A stretch of 64,000 nucleotides of DNA. Source: Gracilibacillus alcaliphilus (GTDB lineage: Bacteria; Bacillota; Bacilli; Bacillales; Amphibacillaceae). Below the pieces are notes generated by a model, which saw only the letters and a list, made by a program, of their open reading frames with translations, did not search any database and was not told the origin of the DNA. Below are positions 1 to 10,083 of the stretch, in pieces. The stretch spans positions 1-64,000 of the forward strand of contig NZ_JAFBFA010000023.1 of assembly GCF_016909015.1 (NCBI RefSeq). The letters run 5' to 3'. Positions within the stretch are counted from its first letter, which is position 1. Each line of letters starts with the position of its first letter. The position numbers and the translations under genes were made by a program.

Positions 1-56
1 CTTCAGCGCTCATGGTAGTTGGGTTTACCCCTGCGAGAGTAGGACGTTGCCAGGCA
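1..56 (+). rRNA. rrf: 5S ribosomal RNA, 3' end (partial)
   Basis: The first 56 bases match the 3' half of a Bacillus 5S rRNA, including the GAGAGTAGGACGTTGCCAGG stretch that ends the molecule. The rest of the gene and the rrn operon lie upstream of the window. A terminator follows directly. Confidence 0.9.
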
Positions 57-61
57 CTTAC

Positions 62-97
62 AAAAACTCCTTAGTACATACACTAAGGAGTTTTTGT
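62..97 (+). terminator. rRNA operon terminator
   Basis: A perfect 14-bp hairpin (arms 62-75 and 82-95) ends in a T run just after the 5S rRNA. It is a classical Rho-independent terminator. Confidence 0.9.
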
Positions 98-269
98 TGT
101 ATCGTAAAAAGGGACTTTTTTGATTAATTGTTTGAGGGAGGAATGTTTTTCATCAACCATGCGTATAGCGTGTATAATGAAGAAAAGAGTAAAAAAATTT
201 CTTTGCCCATATCTTTTTACAGCATATAATCGTTTCTATTATAGAGAAGCGTGAAAAGGAGTGATTGGT

Positions 270-944
270 ATGTGCGCTAGGCCTAGCACAAATCGAAAGA
301 AAGAAGATACCGTATTAATGGCGATTTATCATCCGCTTTCATATTACTGTTTTTTTCTGACGCAAGACAAGTGGGATGGTGAAGAATTAATACAGGAAAC
401 CTTAAGTAAAGCCTTCGTCAATTATGGCGCCCCTAATACCTGGAATGTTAGCTTACTGAAGAAAATAGCTTACCATACTTGGATTGACCAGAAGCGGAAA
501 AAAAGAGAAGAAACAGAACAATTAGTGGAACAGGGATATGAACTAAACAGTAATTATGAAGAAGTAGAAGCACTTGCAGAGCAGTTGTTATCAAAGATGA
601 CAGTTAAGCAATTAGTCGTCTTTTTACTGAAGGATGTTTTTCAATATCAAATAACGGAAATTGCTGAGAACTGTGGAATGACTGAGATGGCAGTGAAAGC
701 CATGTTGAGCAGAGCCAGAAACCATCTCGATAATAGAGAAGACATTGATTCATCTGATCAGCTTCCATTATTAGAAGAACCGGCAGACCAACTCATCTCC
801 GTTGTTATTCAAGTGATTCAAGCCAATGATCCCACCCAATTGATTCAATTGATTCCAGAATGGTTTAGGGGAGATCAACCAACATTACGTTTGTATCATT
901 CCACACATCGTCCTTCTTCTTACGCTCTCTTGATGACGGCATAG
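270..944 (+). CDS. Sigma-70 family (ECF-like) RNA polymerase sigma factor
   Basis: A protein of 224 aa. The N-terminal third looks like sigma region 2 (LIQETLSKAF, then KKIAYHTWIDQKRKK). The middle has a region-4 helix-turn-helix (ITEIAENCGMTEMAVKAMLSRARNHL). About 65 residues follow that I cannot assign. The ATG at 270 is chosen because AAGGAG lies 8 nt upstream; the GTG at 261 overlaps that site. It is expected to direct RNA polymerase to a small regulon, but no anti-sigma gene is adjacent and the target is unknown. A TATAAT preceded by TG lies near 173-178. The next gene, clpP, starts 29 nt downstream, so the two are probably cotranscribed. Confidence 0.75.
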   Translation: MCARPSTNRKKEDTVLMAIYHPLSYYCFFLTQDKWDGEELIQETLSKAFVNYGAPNTWNVSLLKKIAYHTWIDQKRKKREETEQLVEQGYELNSNYEEVEALAEQLLSKMTVKQLVVFLLKDVFQYQITEIAENCGMTEMAVKAMLSRARNHLDNREDIDSSDQLPLLEEPADQLISVVIQVIQANDPTQLIQLIPEWFRGDQPTLRLYHSTHRPSSYALLMTA

Positions 945-973
945 GGAACTTTGCCTTTTAAAGGAGGATGTAC

Positions 974-1546
974 ATGAACACAGTACCATATGTAATTGAA
1001 CAATCAGATCGTGGGGAGCGGTCTTATGATATCTTTTCTCGGCTATTAAAGGATCGGATTATTATGGTTAGTGATGAAATAAACGACCAGATGGCGAACA
1101 CTATTGTCGCACAGTTGCTATTTCTTGCTGCTGAAGATGAGGAAAAAGATATCTCCATCTATATTAACAGTCCAGGTGGTTCTACCTCTGCAGGCTTTGC
1201 CATTCTTGATACCATGCAATATATTAAGCCGGACGTCTGCACCATTTGTACAGGATTAGCAGCGTCATTCGGGGCAATGTTATTATTAACGGGAACGAAA
1301 GGTAAACGTTTTGCCCTGCCAAACAGTGAGATTATGCTGCACCAGCCACTAGGCGGAGCGCGTGGTCAGGCGACAGAAATAGATATTTCTGCTAAAAGAA
1401 TTATAAAGCTGAGAGAAAAAATTAATCAAATGATTGCTCATCATTCCGGTCAATCCGTTGAAAAAGTAAAACAAGATACAGATCGTGATTATTTTTTAAC
1501 GGCAGAAGAGGCGAAGGAATATGGCTTAATTGACAAAATCATCTAA
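974..1546 (+). CDS. clpP: ATP-dependent Clp protease proteolytic subunit
   Basis: A serine peptidase of 190 aa that would form the ClpP barrel and degrade proteins fed by Clp ATPases in the cytosol. The catalytic triad sits at the canonical numbers: Ser98 (GLAASFG), His123 (MLHQP) and Asp172. The oligomerisation and handle regions align with B. subtilis ClpP over the full length. The ATG at 974 gives the standard [10 protein letters not shown] start with AAGGAGG 6 nt upstream; the ATG at 968 touches the ribosome-binding site. In B. subtilis clpP is elsewhere, so this copy beside rrn and a sigma factor may be a second paralogue; this is inference. A terminator follows at 1554. Confidence 0.92.
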   Translation: MNTVPYVIEQSDRGERSYDIFSRLLKDRIIMVSDEINDQMANTIVAQLLFLAAEDEEKDISIYINSPGGSTSAGFAILDTMQYIKPDVCTICTGLAASFGAMLLLTGTKGKRFALPNSEIMLHQPLGGARGQATEIDISAKRIIKLREKINQMIAHHSGQSVEKVKQDTDRDYFLTAEEAKEYGLIDKII

Positions 1547-1553
1547 TTCAATG

Positions 1554-1592
1554 AAAAAAGATTTACCGCTTATATAGGGTAAGTCTTTTTTT
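1554..1592 (+). terminator. Terminator after clpP
   Basis: A hairpin with 14-nt arms (1554-1567 and 1578-1591, pairing AAAAAAGATTTACC with GGTAAGTCTTTTTT, one wobble pair) ends in a run of T. Confidence 0.8.
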
Positions 1593-1624
1593 ACCGTAGA
1601 GAAGTATAGAAGTTTATAGGTAAT

Positions 1625-1669
1625 ACGAAGGTTTTCGTTATAAAAACTTGGCGATAAGCCTTCGTTTTT
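1625..1669 (+). terminator. Second terminator-like hairpin before csfB
   Basis: ACGAAGG (1625-1631) pairs with CCTTCGT (1659-1665), followed by TTTT. It lies between the clpP terminator and csfB and may back up the first terminator. Confidence 0.45.
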
Positions 1670-1806
1670 CTAATAGTAAACAACACACAACCGATGGACT
1701 TGATAGGCTGCGTTCTATTTTTTCACGTGAAACAATTTAAAAAAATCTATTATTCTTTGTATAATTATTAGTAGATTGATTACACTAGCTAATGGAGGTG
1801 TGATCA

Positions 1807-1998
1807 ATGAATCATCATAAAACACATTATAGATGCGGTGTATGTGATCAACGAAAGAGTAATGGTATCTTTTTGTATCAAATGTATCTTTGTCAAGAGT
1901 GTGAACAAGAGATTCTTGCTATTCATCCGCATGACGATCATTATCAATTCTATGTAAAGAAATTACGTGCTATTAATCAATCAACCCATACTATATAA
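1807..1998 (+). CDS. csfB: Anti-sigma factor CsfB (Gin)
   Basis: A zinc-binding protein of 63 aa with two CxxC pairs (CGVCDQ and CQECE) and the C-terminal YVKKL segment typical of CsfB/Gin. In B. subtilis this forespore protein binds and inhibits SigG (and SigE) to keep late sigma factors off at the wrong time. Length matches the B. subtilis protein (64 aa). GGAGGTG lies just upstream of the ATG. Upstream, a GTATA near 1760 followed at about 17 nt by TACACTA loosely resembles a SigF/SigG promoter. It stands alone between terminators and yaaO, as expected for a sporulation-timed gene. Confidence 0.85.
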   Translation: MNHHKTHYRCGVCDQRKSNGIFLYQMYLCQECEQEILAIHPHDDHYQFYVKKLRAINQSTHTI

Positions 1999-2011
1999 TA
2001 GAGTCACTATC

Positions 2012-2200
2012 AGAGGTTATTCAAAACTAATATGTCTTGACTTCAGGCAGCACTATAAATGATACGTTCAGATATTCTGGATGTAGCAGACGTCGCTCTT
2101 GGGGATGGGCAGAAATACGCTAGTATCTTCTTGCTTTTTCAAAAACGGTGTGAATATGAACCAAGTGCAATCACTAAGTCAGGCTTTTTGAGCAACCTCT
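2012..2200 (+). repeat. Diverged interspersed repeat (copy A)
   Basis: The segment begins AGAGGTTATTCAAAA and ends TTTTTGAGCAACCTCT, an inverted pair of ends that matches the repeat family at 10.4, 26.3, 59.9 and 63.7 kb. The interior is poorly conserved apart from a GCTAGTATC piece. It lies immediately upstream of yaaO and may be a decayed copy. Confidence 0.5.
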
Positions 2201-2238
2201 CTAAGTGTTTTATCCACTGTACTAGAAAGGGTATATAT

Positions 2239-3668
2239 ATGTTAAATAAGCAAAAACAAGCACCGCTTTATGAAGCTGTAAGAACATTTATTGAAAGAGA
2301 CCCTATCTCTTTTCATGTTCCTGGTCATAAACATGGTCAGGTATTTTCACAACAGGCTAAAGCTGAACTGCAATCCATGCTAAAATGGGATCTAACAGAA
2401 TTAAATGGACTAGATGATTTGCATGCACCAGAAGGGGCTATTGCGGCTGCACAGCAATTAGCAGCGGACTGGTTTCAGTCTAAACAGAGTTATTTTTTAA
2501 TTAATGGCAGCACAGTTGGTAATCTGGCAATGATTTTAGCTGCCTGCCAAGCTGGTGATCAGGTATTTGTACAACGAAATTGCCATAAATCTATCTTACA
2601 TGGAATGGAATTGGCAGGTGTGCAGCCGATTTTTTTACCGCCTGCTTATGATTTCGAGAAACAAAGGTATACAGCACCCTCAACCAATATGATGAAACAA
2701 GCCCTGAATGACTATCCAGAGATAAAGGCGATGATTTTAACCTATCCCGATTATTTTGGTGATATATTTCCTTTAAAAGTGCTGATTGAGACAGCTCATG
2801 CCAACGATATCACCGTCCTGATTGATGAGGCGCATGGCTGTCATTTTTCCCTTCCTTTTGTTCCAGTTCCATCGGCCGGGGAATTGGGAGCAGACATAGT
2901 GGTGCAGTCTGCTCATAAAATGACACCATCCTTAACGATGTCAGCCTTTCTCCATGTGTATACGGATCGAGTACCGATGAAAAAGGTCAGTTATTATTTG
3001 CAGATGCTGCAATCCAGCAGTCCTTCCTATCCCTTAATGGTTAGCTTAGATTTGGCACGCTGCTATTTGGCAAACTATACAAGTACACAATATCAAACAG
3101 CCCTTGACTACATAGCAGCGGTTCGCAGCAATTTGGAAGCGGCGCCGTATTGGGATATCGAAACAAATGATGACCCATTCAAATTAACGCTGCGTATCAA
3201 GGAACACCTTCGAAGCAGTGATGTTCAGGCACTTTTTGAAGAAGAATATATTTATTTTGAATTAAGCACAGATCGGCACCTACTGTTTATATTTGGTTTA
3301 GAGCCAACTTTTCCTTTAGACGGTCTGCAAAAGAAGCTAGAGAGAATCAAGCATAGATTAAAAGGGTTAAAACATGCTAAAATAGAAGTAAGTCATTTAT
3401 TTTTTCAAGATCGAATTGCACCCTTGGCGTTATCTTATCATCATATGCAAGCCCTAGATGTTAAATGGTGTACGTGGGAGGAAGCAGCGGGACAAATAGC
3501 AGCAGAAGCGATTATTCCCTATCCGCCAGGTATTCCCTTGATTGCAAAAGGAGAGCGAATCGAAGCAGCAACCATAAAAAAAATCAAGCAGTTATTCCAG
3601 TTGAATATCGGTTTTCAACCAAGTCATCGACAGGAAGGAATCTATATATTTGATATGCCAGAAGGAGA

Positions 3669-3672
<4 letters not shown>
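2239..3672 (+). CDS. yaaO: Orn/Lys/Arg decarboxylase family PLP enzyme (YaaO)
   Basis: A fold-type I PLP enzyme of 477 aa, close in length to B. subtilis YaaO (480). It shows the family's HVPGHK (26-31), DEAHG (196-200) and the PLP lysine in SAHK (Lys227). Related enzymes decarboxylate lysine, ornithine or arginine; the substrate here cannot be read from sequence. The start at 2239 has GAAAGGG 7-8 nt upstream. An in-frame extension back to 2059 runs through repeat copy A and lacks a ribosome-binding site, so I reject it. Its stop overlaps the tmk start (ATGA), so it heads the yaaO-tmk-darA-yaaR group. Confidence 0.9.
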
Positions 3673-4639
<967 letters not shown>

Positions 4640-4640
4640 A

Positions 4641-4660
4641 AGAGGTTATTCAAAAAGGCA
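4641..4660 (+). repeat. Isolated repeat end before yaaR
   Basis: AGAGGTTATTCAAAA here is identical to the left end of repeat copy A at 2012. No matching right end is visible, so this is a single terminus or a chance remnant between darA and yaaR. Confidence 0.4.
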
Positions 4661-4674
4661 GGTTGGGATACATT

Positions 4675-5115
4675 ATGAAAATTACCCAAGACATACGAAC
4701 GCAATTAGATGCACTGCATAAAAAGGATACACAGACACGGGCTGCAGGTCAGCGTTTTGATACGGTGGTGAAACAACAATCGACGCAGATGCAGCAGGCA
4801 CAGCTGCACAAGCTAATGTCCGACTTGACTGCCCAAGGCCAAAAACTCGCTCGCTTTCGTTCCTTCCGCGACCTTGCCTCTTACAAGCGATTAGTAAAAA
4901 AATTTGTAAAAGAAGCCATTGACTATGGTATGTCATTGAAGCAATCGCATAGCTTTACGCTGGAAGGGGACAGCCGTCAGTTAACAATTGTTGAAGAAGT
5001 GGATGAGAAACTATTAGATTTAACAGAAATGATAATGGATCAGGAGAAGAATACCATCCAAATCTTAGATTTAATTGGAGAAATTAAAGGGCTTCTCGTT
5101 AATTTATATACATGA
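4675..5115 (+). CDS. yaaR: YaaR family protein (DUF327)
   Basis: A protein of 146 aa, largely helical, with the DUF327 pattern FRSFRDLASYKRLVKKFVKEA and a C-terminal VDEKLLDLTEMIMD helix. The family is conserved in Bacillus next to tmk and holB but has no established function. I prefer the ATG at 4675 because relatives begin MKI. Its ribosome-binding site is weak, and a TTG at 4663 with AAAGG 5 nt upstream is a real alternative. The repeat end just upstream may have disturbed the original initiation region. Confidence 0.85.
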   Translation: MKITQDIRTQLDALHKKDTQTRAAGQRFDTVVKQQSTQMQQAQLHKLMSDLTAQGQKLARFRSFRDLASYKRLVKKFVKEAIDYGMSLKQSHSFTLEGDSRQLTIVEEVDEKLLDLTEMIMDQEKNTIQILDLIGEIKGLLVNLYT

Positions 5116-5119
5116 TAGG

Positions 5120-5152
5120 AAGGTGGATGGATGGTTCTTGTCCGTCCACCTT
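5120..5152 (+). terminator. Hairpin after yaaR
   Basis: AAGGTGGA (5120-5127) pairs with TCCACCTT (5145-5152), extended by GGA/TCC. Only a short T run follows, so termination between yaaR and holB may be partial. Confidence 0.45.
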
Positions 5153-5258
5153 GTCTATCTGGGGAAAGGTGACCTCCATTGGTATTATGGATGGTTCATC
5201 TCGTGATAAATTTATTTATATTTGAACACATATTCTACACAAGGAAGTAGGCTATACC

Positions 5259-6248
5259 ATGGAGATTCATTGGTCCAATATACTGGAAACACAGCCCATT
5301 GTTAGTAAAATGGTGATGAATAGTATTCAGAAAAATCGTATTTCACATGCATATTTATTTACTGGTGATAAAGGCACAGGCAAGTTGACGTTAGCACAAT
5401 TATTTGCGATGAGTATTTTTTGTCAGAAGCGGACGTCTGGAGAACCTTGTTATCAGTGCCGTGATTGTAAACGAATTAAGAGCGGTAATCACCCTGATTT
5501 ACATATGATTTATCCAGACGGCGCCAGTATAAAAAAAGAACAGATTCTCCATTTACAGAAGGAATTTACGTACACAGGACTTGAATCTAATAAGAAAGTA
5601 TACATTATTTCACAAGCCGATAAAATGACCGATAACGCCTCTAACCGGCTGTTAAAATTTTTAGAAGAGCCAAGTCAGCAAACGACAGCAATTTTGTTAA
5701 CGGAGAACAGTCAGTCCATCTTATCCACGATACGGTCAAGATGTCAGATTCTTTCCTTTAAACCCTTGCAGCCAAAACAACTGGAAGAGAAGCTTCAAGA
5801 AGAGGGGCTTTCATTAGCAAATGCCCGTCTGCTGACAGCGGTGACGAATAATTGGAATGAAGCAATGGAGAAGAGTAAGGATACTTGGTTTGCACAGGCA
5901 CGAAAATTAGTGGTACAATTAGTAGACATGCTTCAGCATAATCCAAATGAAGTGCCGATTTTTGTGCACACTCAGTGGATGCCTCATTTTAAAGAACGAA
6001 TCCAATTGCAAGAAGGACTCGATCTATTATTGTTTTGGTTTAGAGATATTGTGCATTACCATTTAGATGAGACTTCTGAATTGGTATTTGTACAGCATCG
6101 TGAGAAAATAGAAGATGCTAGTATGGCTTGGTCGATAATACATGCGGCAGATTATTTACAGCATATCATGCATGCCAAGCGTAAGTTAGAACAGAATGTG
6201 CATCCGCAATTAGTAGTGGAGCAGCTAACGCTTCAAATACAGAGGTGA
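5259..6248 (+). CDS. holB: DNA polymerase III subunit delta'
   Basis: A clamp-loader ATPase-like subunit of 329 aa. It has a P-loop (GDKGTGKL, 36-43), a zinc site (Cys55, 64, 67, 70) and the sensor-1-like segment SNRLLKFLEEPSQQT. Delta' works with DnaX and delta (HolA) to open and load the sliding clamp; it usually lacks ATPase activity itself. A 143-nt gap and hairpin separate it from yaaR, and ricT starts 5 nt after its stop. Confidence 0.94.
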   Translation: MEIHWSNILETQPIVSKMVMNSIQKNRISHAYLFTGDKGTGKLTLAQLFAMSIFCQKRTSGEPCYQCRDCKRIKSGNHPDLHMIYPDGASIKKEQILHLQKEFTYTGLESNKKVYIISQADKMTDNASNRLLKFLEEPSQQTTAILLTENSQSILSTIRSRCQILSFKPLQPKQLEEKLQEEGLSLANARLLTAVTNNWNEAMEKSKDTWFAQARKLVVQLVDMLQHNPNEVPIFVHTQWMPHFKERIQLQEGLDLLLFWFRDIVHYHLDETSELVFVQHREKIEDASMAWSIIHAADYLQHIMHAKRKLEQNVHPQLVVEQLTLQIQR

Positions 6249-6253
6249 AATAA

Positions 6254-7081
6254 TTGGTAGAAGTAATTGGTGTCCGCTTTAAGAAAGCGGGTAAAATATA
6301 TTATTTTGATCCAGACGAGACCACGATTTTAACCAATGAATATGTTATCGTGGAGACAGTCAGAGGAATAGAATTTGGGAAAGTTGTTGTATCCAATAAG
6401 CAGGTAGACGAGGAAGATGTTGTCCTGCCATTGAAGAAGGTCATCCGCATTGCCAATGATAAGGATAAACTGGTTGTGGTAGAGAATCGAGATATCGCAG
6501 AAGAAGCTTATCAAACTTGTCAGCAGAAAATCAAAGAACACGAACTGGAAATGAATCTCGTTGATGTGGAGTATACGTTTGATCGAAACAAGGTTATTTT
6601 CTACTTTACGGCAGATGGACGGGTAGATTTCCGTAATTTGGTGAAGGACTTGGCCTCTGTTTTTAAAACACGAATTGAATTACGCCAAATTGGGGTACGT
6701 GATGAAGCGAAATTGCTGGGCGGTATTGGACCGTGCGGCCGAATGCTTTGCTGCTCTACTTTCTTAGGCGATTTTGAGCCTGTTTCAATTAAAATGGCAA
6801 AGGACCAGAATTTGTCCTTAAACCCGTCCAAGATTTCGGGGTTATGCGGCCGTTTAATGTGTTGTCTAAAGTATGAGAATGATGATTATGAAACAGCTAA
6901 GAAAGAGCTGCCTGATCTGGGAGAAGAGATCAAGACGGCATATGGACATGGAAAAGTAGTTGGACTAAACATCCTAGAGCGTCTGATTCAAATCGAAATC
7001 CCTGAGAAAGAACGAGTAGTAGAATATACATTAGATGAATTGATAGATGAAGGAGTTATCAGTACCCAGGGCACAGAATAA
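6254..7081 (+). CDS. ricT: RicT (YaaT), PSP1 domain protein
   Basis: A protein of 275 aa with the PSP1 C-terminal region. Six conserved cysteines cluster as GPCGRMLCC (Cys161, 166, 167) and GLCGRLMCC (Cys198, 203, 204), the ligands linked to Fe-S binding in the RicA-RicF-RicT (Y-complex). In B. subtilis the complex helps RNase Y process mRNAs and supports sporulation, competence and biofilm formation. It starts with TTG after GAGGTG, tightly coupled to holB. Confidence 0.93.
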   Translation: MVEVIGVRFKKAGKIYYFDPDETTILTNEYVIVETVRGIEFGKVVVSNKQVDEEDVVLPLKKVIRIANDKDKLVVVENRDIAEEAYQTCQQKIKEHELEMNLVDVEYTFDRNKVIFYFTADGRVDFRNLVKDLASVFKTRIELRQIGVRDEAKLLGGIGPCGRMLCCSTFLGDFEPVSIKMAKDQNLSLNPSKISGLCGRLMCCLKYENDDYETAKKELPDLGEEIKTAYGHGKVVGLNILERLIQIEIPEKERVVEYTLDELIDEGVISTQGTE

Positions 7082-7096
7082 TGGGGTGGAAGAGAC

Positions 7097-7441
7097 GTGA
7101 AGAAAAAGGAATTATTTGAACAAGTATCTGATATGGAAGAACAAATCGGTGAATTATACCAGCAATTAGGTGACTTGAAACAGCATTTAGGTGAAATGTT
7201 AGAAGAGAATCACCGTCTAGAAATGGAAAATCATCACCTTAGACAACGTTTAGACCATGAAACGGAAGCCCAAGAGAGTGAAGAGCAAGGTAATGAAGGT
7301 GAAACAGGTATTGGAGAAGGGTATGATAATCTGGCAAGACTCTATGAGGAAGGTTTCCATATCTGTAATGTCCACTTCGGAAGCCCAAGACAGGACGGCG
7401 ATTGTCTTTTCTGTTTACTATTCTTAAACAAAACAAAATAA
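7097..7441 (+). CDS. yabA: Replication initiation control protein YabA
   Basis: A protein of 114 aa with an N-terminal leucine-zipper coiled coil (about residues 1-60), an acidic glutamate-rich linker, and a C-terminal zinc module (HICNVHFG...CLFC). In B. subtilis YabA tetramers bind DnaA and the DnaN clamp to restrain re-initiation. It starts with GTG 15 nt after ricT and is followed by a terminator. Confidence 0.92.
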   Translation: MKKKELFEQVSDMEEQIGELYQQLGDLKQHLGEMLEENHRLEMENHHLRQRLDHETEAQESEEQGNEGETGIGEGYDNLARLYEEGFHICNVHFGSPRQDGDCLFCLLFLNKTK

Positions 7442-7453
7442 TGAGATGAGGCA

Positions 7454-7486
7454 GGCTGACAGCAGGATAGAGATGTCAGCCTTTTG
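7454..7486 (+). terminator. Terminator after yabA
   Basis: GGCTGACA (7454-7461) pairs with TGTCAGCC (7474-7481), then TTTT. It ends the holB-ricT-yabA unit. Confidence 0.75.
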
Positions 7487-7519
7487 TCTGATATACCATA
7501 AGAAACAAGGAGTAAGCTT

Positions 7520-8263
7520 ATGCAACTAAAAGATGATGAACGCTTGGATGATTTAGTAGTGGATCAGTCGATGCAAATTATTCAGAGCCCTACTGTTTTT
7601 GCTTTTTCTACAGATGCCGTATTACTAAGCGAATTTGCTTCTGTTCCCAAAAAGCGAGGAAAAATATTAGATCTATGTACAGGAAATGCCGTTATACCTT
7701 TATTATTAGCACGGAAAACAATCTTGCCAATTACAGGAGTGGAGATTCAAGAACGATTATATGATATGGCATGCCGCAGTGTGGAGTTAAATGATCTCCA
7801 ATCGCAAATTCAGATCATCCATGGTGATTTAAAAGAGATGCCTGCTCATTTTAAAAATAATAAATTTGATTTAGTGACCGTAAACCCACCATATTTCCCT
7901 ACGGCGAATATCCATCATCTTAATAACAATGATTTTTTAACAATAGCCAGGCATGAGGTCTTCTGTTCATTAGAGGATGTAATTGCCGCCTCTAGCAAGC
8001 TTGTTAAATCTGGCGGGAAGTTAGCGATGGTACATCGCCCTTCACGCTTTGTCGATATCATTACTTTGTTGCGTCAGTATAAAATAGAGCCGAAACGGGT
8101 TCAATTTGTTTATCCCAAGATGGGAAGAGAGGCCAATATCCTTTTGATTGAAGGGATTAGAGATGGCAAGCCTGATCTGCGTATGTTGCCGCCGCTCTAT
8201 TTATTGGATGAACACGGCCATTATCTGAAAGAGTTAGAAGGGATCATGTATGAAAGAAACTAA
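7520..8263 (+). CDS. trmN6: tRNA1(Val) A37 N6-methyltransferase family (TrmN6/YabB)
   Basis: A Rossmann-fold N6-adenine methyltransferase of 247 aa. The SAM site DLCTGN is at 51-56 and the catalytic NPPYF at 122-126. Relatives methylate adenine 37 of tRNA1(Val). It opens the trmN6-yazA-rsmI operon. The next gene starts 14 nt inside its 3' end. Confidence 0.88.
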   Translation: MQLKDDERLDDLVVDQSMQIIQSPTVFAFSTDAVLLSEFASVPKKRGKILDLCTGNAVIPLLLARKTILPITGVEIQERLYDMACRSVELNDLQSQIQIIHGDLKEMPAHFKNNKFDLVTVNPPYFPTANIHHLNNNDFLTIARHEVFCSLEDVIAASSKLVKSGGKLAMVHRPSRFVDIITLLRQYKIEPKRVQFVYPKMGREANILLIEGIRDGKPDLRMLPPLYLLDEHGHYLKELEGIMYERN

Positions 8264-8552
8264 TCAGCATGTGGTGTATATATTGAAATGCAAAGATCAC
8301 ACCTTATATACAGGCTATACCAATAACATTAAGCGCCGCTTGGCTATGCATGAACAAGGTAAGGGTGCGAAGTATACCCGAGGCAGATCCCCGTTTGAAT
8401 TACAATTTATGCAGTCCTGCTGTACGAAGTCTGAGGCCTTGCAGCTTGAAGCCAAGATAAAGAAGCTGACTCGCAAACAAAAGGATCAATTGATTAGAGA
8501 GCATAAAGAAGGGTATGGTACAGATGCAAATCCAGAAGAGCTATCAAAATGA
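8250..8552 (+). CDS. yazA: GIY-YIG nuclease-domain protein (YazA/UPF0213)
   Basis: A single GIY-YIG domain protein of 100 aa (VVYILKC...LYTGYTN, then [20 protein letters not shown]). The arrangement matches the UPF0213 family of small predicted nucleases; its cellular substrate is unknown. It overlaps trmN6 by 14 nt and rsmI by 38 nt, so translation of the three is coupled. Confidence 0.9.
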   Translation: MKETNQHVVYILKCKDHTLYTGYTNNIKRRLAMHEQGKGAKYTRGRSPFELQFMQSCCTKSEALQLEAKIKKLTRKQKDQLIREHKEGYGTDANPEELSK

Positions 8553-9390
8553 GAACAGGGGCATACTATATATTGTGCCGACACCAATTGGCAACTTAGA
8601 AGATATTACTTATCGTGCTTTACGGATCTTAACCGAGGCGGACGTCGTTTTGGCCGAGGATACACGAAACACAGGGAAACTGTTACATCATTTTGAGTTG
8701 AAAAAGAAAATGATAAGTTACCATGAACATAATAAGGTATCCAGACAGGCTCAGATTATCACAATGCTACAGGAAGGGCAGAAACTGGCTTTAGTTAGTG
8801 ATGCCGGTATGCCGGGAATATCGGATCCAGGGTACGAGATGATTCAAGCCGCTATTCAACAGGATATACATATAGTGGTCTTGCCTGGTGCCAATGCTGC
8901 TATAACTGCTTTGGTCGGCTCAGGATTACCAACAGATACCTTCTTTTTTTATGGCTTTTTGCCAAGAAAGGCAAAGGATCGCGAACTAGCATTTGATGAT
9001 TTAGCAAAACTGGATACCACGTTTATTCTATATGAATCTCCACATCGAATCGAACAGACAATGCAGGATTTGGCAGAACGTTATGGCAATCGACAGGCTG
9101 CCTTAGTGAGGGAATTAACCAAGAAGTATGAAGAATATATTCGCGGTACTTTGCCGGAAATAGTGAAATGGCTCTCAGAACATCCCATTAAAGGGGAGTG
9201 CTGTATTGTGGTAGAAGGAAGGGAAGAACAGCAGGGAGAAATATGGTGGACAGATTTAACCTTGAAGGAACACGTTGAACAAATTATGGATAAAGAAGGC
9301 TGTTCAAGCAAAGCAGCGATTAAACAGGCTGCCCAAGATCGCCAGCTGCCAAAGCGTGACGTGTATAGCGCTTTTCATCTGGAAGAATGA
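8515..9390 (+). CDS. rsmI: 16S rRNA 2'-O-methyltransferase RsmI (YabC)
   Basis: A protein of 291 aa of the tetrapyrrole-methylase fold, with YIVPTPIGNLEDITYRALR and LAEDTRNTGKLL near the N-terminus and GMPGISDPG in the SAM-binding part. RsmI 2'-O-methylates C1402 of 16S rRNA. The ATG at 8515 follows AAGAAGGG; an ATG at 8524 is also possible. Length agrees with B. subtilis RsmI (292 aa). Confidence 0.93.
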   Translation: MVQMQIQKSYQNENRGILYIVPTPIGNLEDITYRALRILTEADVVLAEDTRNTGKLLHHFELKKKMISYHEHNKVSRQAQIITMLQEGQKLALVSDAGMPGISDPGYEMIQAAIQQDIHIVVLPGANAAITALVGSGLPTDTFFFYGFLPRKAKDRELAFDDLAKLDTTFILYESPHRIEQTMQDLAERYGNRQAALVRELTKKYEEYIRGTLPEIVKWLSEHPIKGECCIVVEGREEQQGEIWWTDLTLKEHVEQIMDKEGCSSKAAIKQAAQDRQLPKRDVYSAFHLEE

Positions 9391-9782
9391 AGACATTATC
9401 TATCCATTTTACAAAAAATGGGTGTGGTAGCTGTGCAGATGAATCGGTTTTTGTTATACTTATATATGAATGTGAAACCAAAATCAGGAAGTGGATAAGT
9501 TCCGCCAAATGCCTCGTTTCGAGAAAGCAGCTTTTATTTTTCTGGTGGAACTGATTTTATAGTGAGGAAAAACGCGACCATGGACATGATCGCGTTTTAA
9601 TTATATGGATAGAACAGACAATATCAGCAAGTGCCGCAACAAAATGATTTTGCCGATAATTTACTGTATGATGATGATTCATCCCAGTCATGTTGGTGCG
9701 CCATTCAGTTGCCAAGTTCTGCTGTATTGTCCCCTGTTTAAGCTACAGCTATATAAAAATTTTTTGTCAGGTTAATCTTGGA
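9391..9782. other. Intergenic region between rsmI and abrB
   Basis: No credible gene is seen. On the plus strand AGTTCCGCCA (about 9498-9507) can pair with TGGTGGAACT (about 9543-9552), enclosing a smaller CTCGTTTCGAG hairpin, and the bidirectional terminator follows at 9569. This could be a short structured RNA or only the 3' trailer of rsmI. From 9600 to 9782 I see nothing beyond the abrB trailer. Confidence 0.35.
9569..9598. terminator. Bidirectional terminator between rsmI and abrB
   Basis: AAAACGCGA (9569-9577) pairs with TCGCGTTTT (9590-9598), giving T runs in both directions between the converging rsmI and abrB genes. Confidence 0.75.
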
Positions 9783-10058
9783 TTAGCTAAGTTTTTTTTG
9801 AATTTCGTCAATAAGTTGTTTTGCGCCTTCTGGGCTAAGGATAAGTTTACCATCAGCTAGTGTAAAGTTATCATCAGAAATGTCACCAGTAATTTGACAA
9901 GTCATATTAGGTTTATATTTTTGTAAGATGATGCGCTCGTCGTCTACGTAAATTTCAAGAGCGTCTTTTTCTTCAATTCCTAGTGTACGACGTAGTTCGA
10001 TAGGAATTACAACACGACCAAGTTCATCTACTTTTCTTACAATACCTGTTGATTTCAT
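9783..10058 (-). CDS. abrB: Transition-state regulator AbrB
   Basis: A protein of 91 aa with an N-terminal swapped-hairpin DNA-binding domain (MKSTGIVRKVDELGRVVIPIELRRTL) and a shorter C-terminal multimerisation domain. AbrB represses post-exponential genes during growth and is itself repressed by Spo0A~P. It is transcribed opposite to its neighbours, as in B. subtilis. A SigA promoter and tandem Spo0A boxes lie upstream. SpoVT at 30968 shares its N-terminal domain. Confidence 0.95.
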   Translation of the reverse strand: MKSTGIVRKVDELGRVVIPIELRRTLGIEEKDALEIYVDDERIILQKYKPNMTCQITGDISDDNFTLADGKLILSPEGAKQLIDEIQKKLS

Positions 10059-10083
10059 TTATTTCTCTCCCCTTTGATAAATT

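Noticed and set aside
2059..2238. N-terminal extension of yaaO by 60 codons
   Set aside because: It has no ribosome-binding site, runs through a repeat copy, and the ATG at 2239 gives the normal YaaO length and N-terminus.
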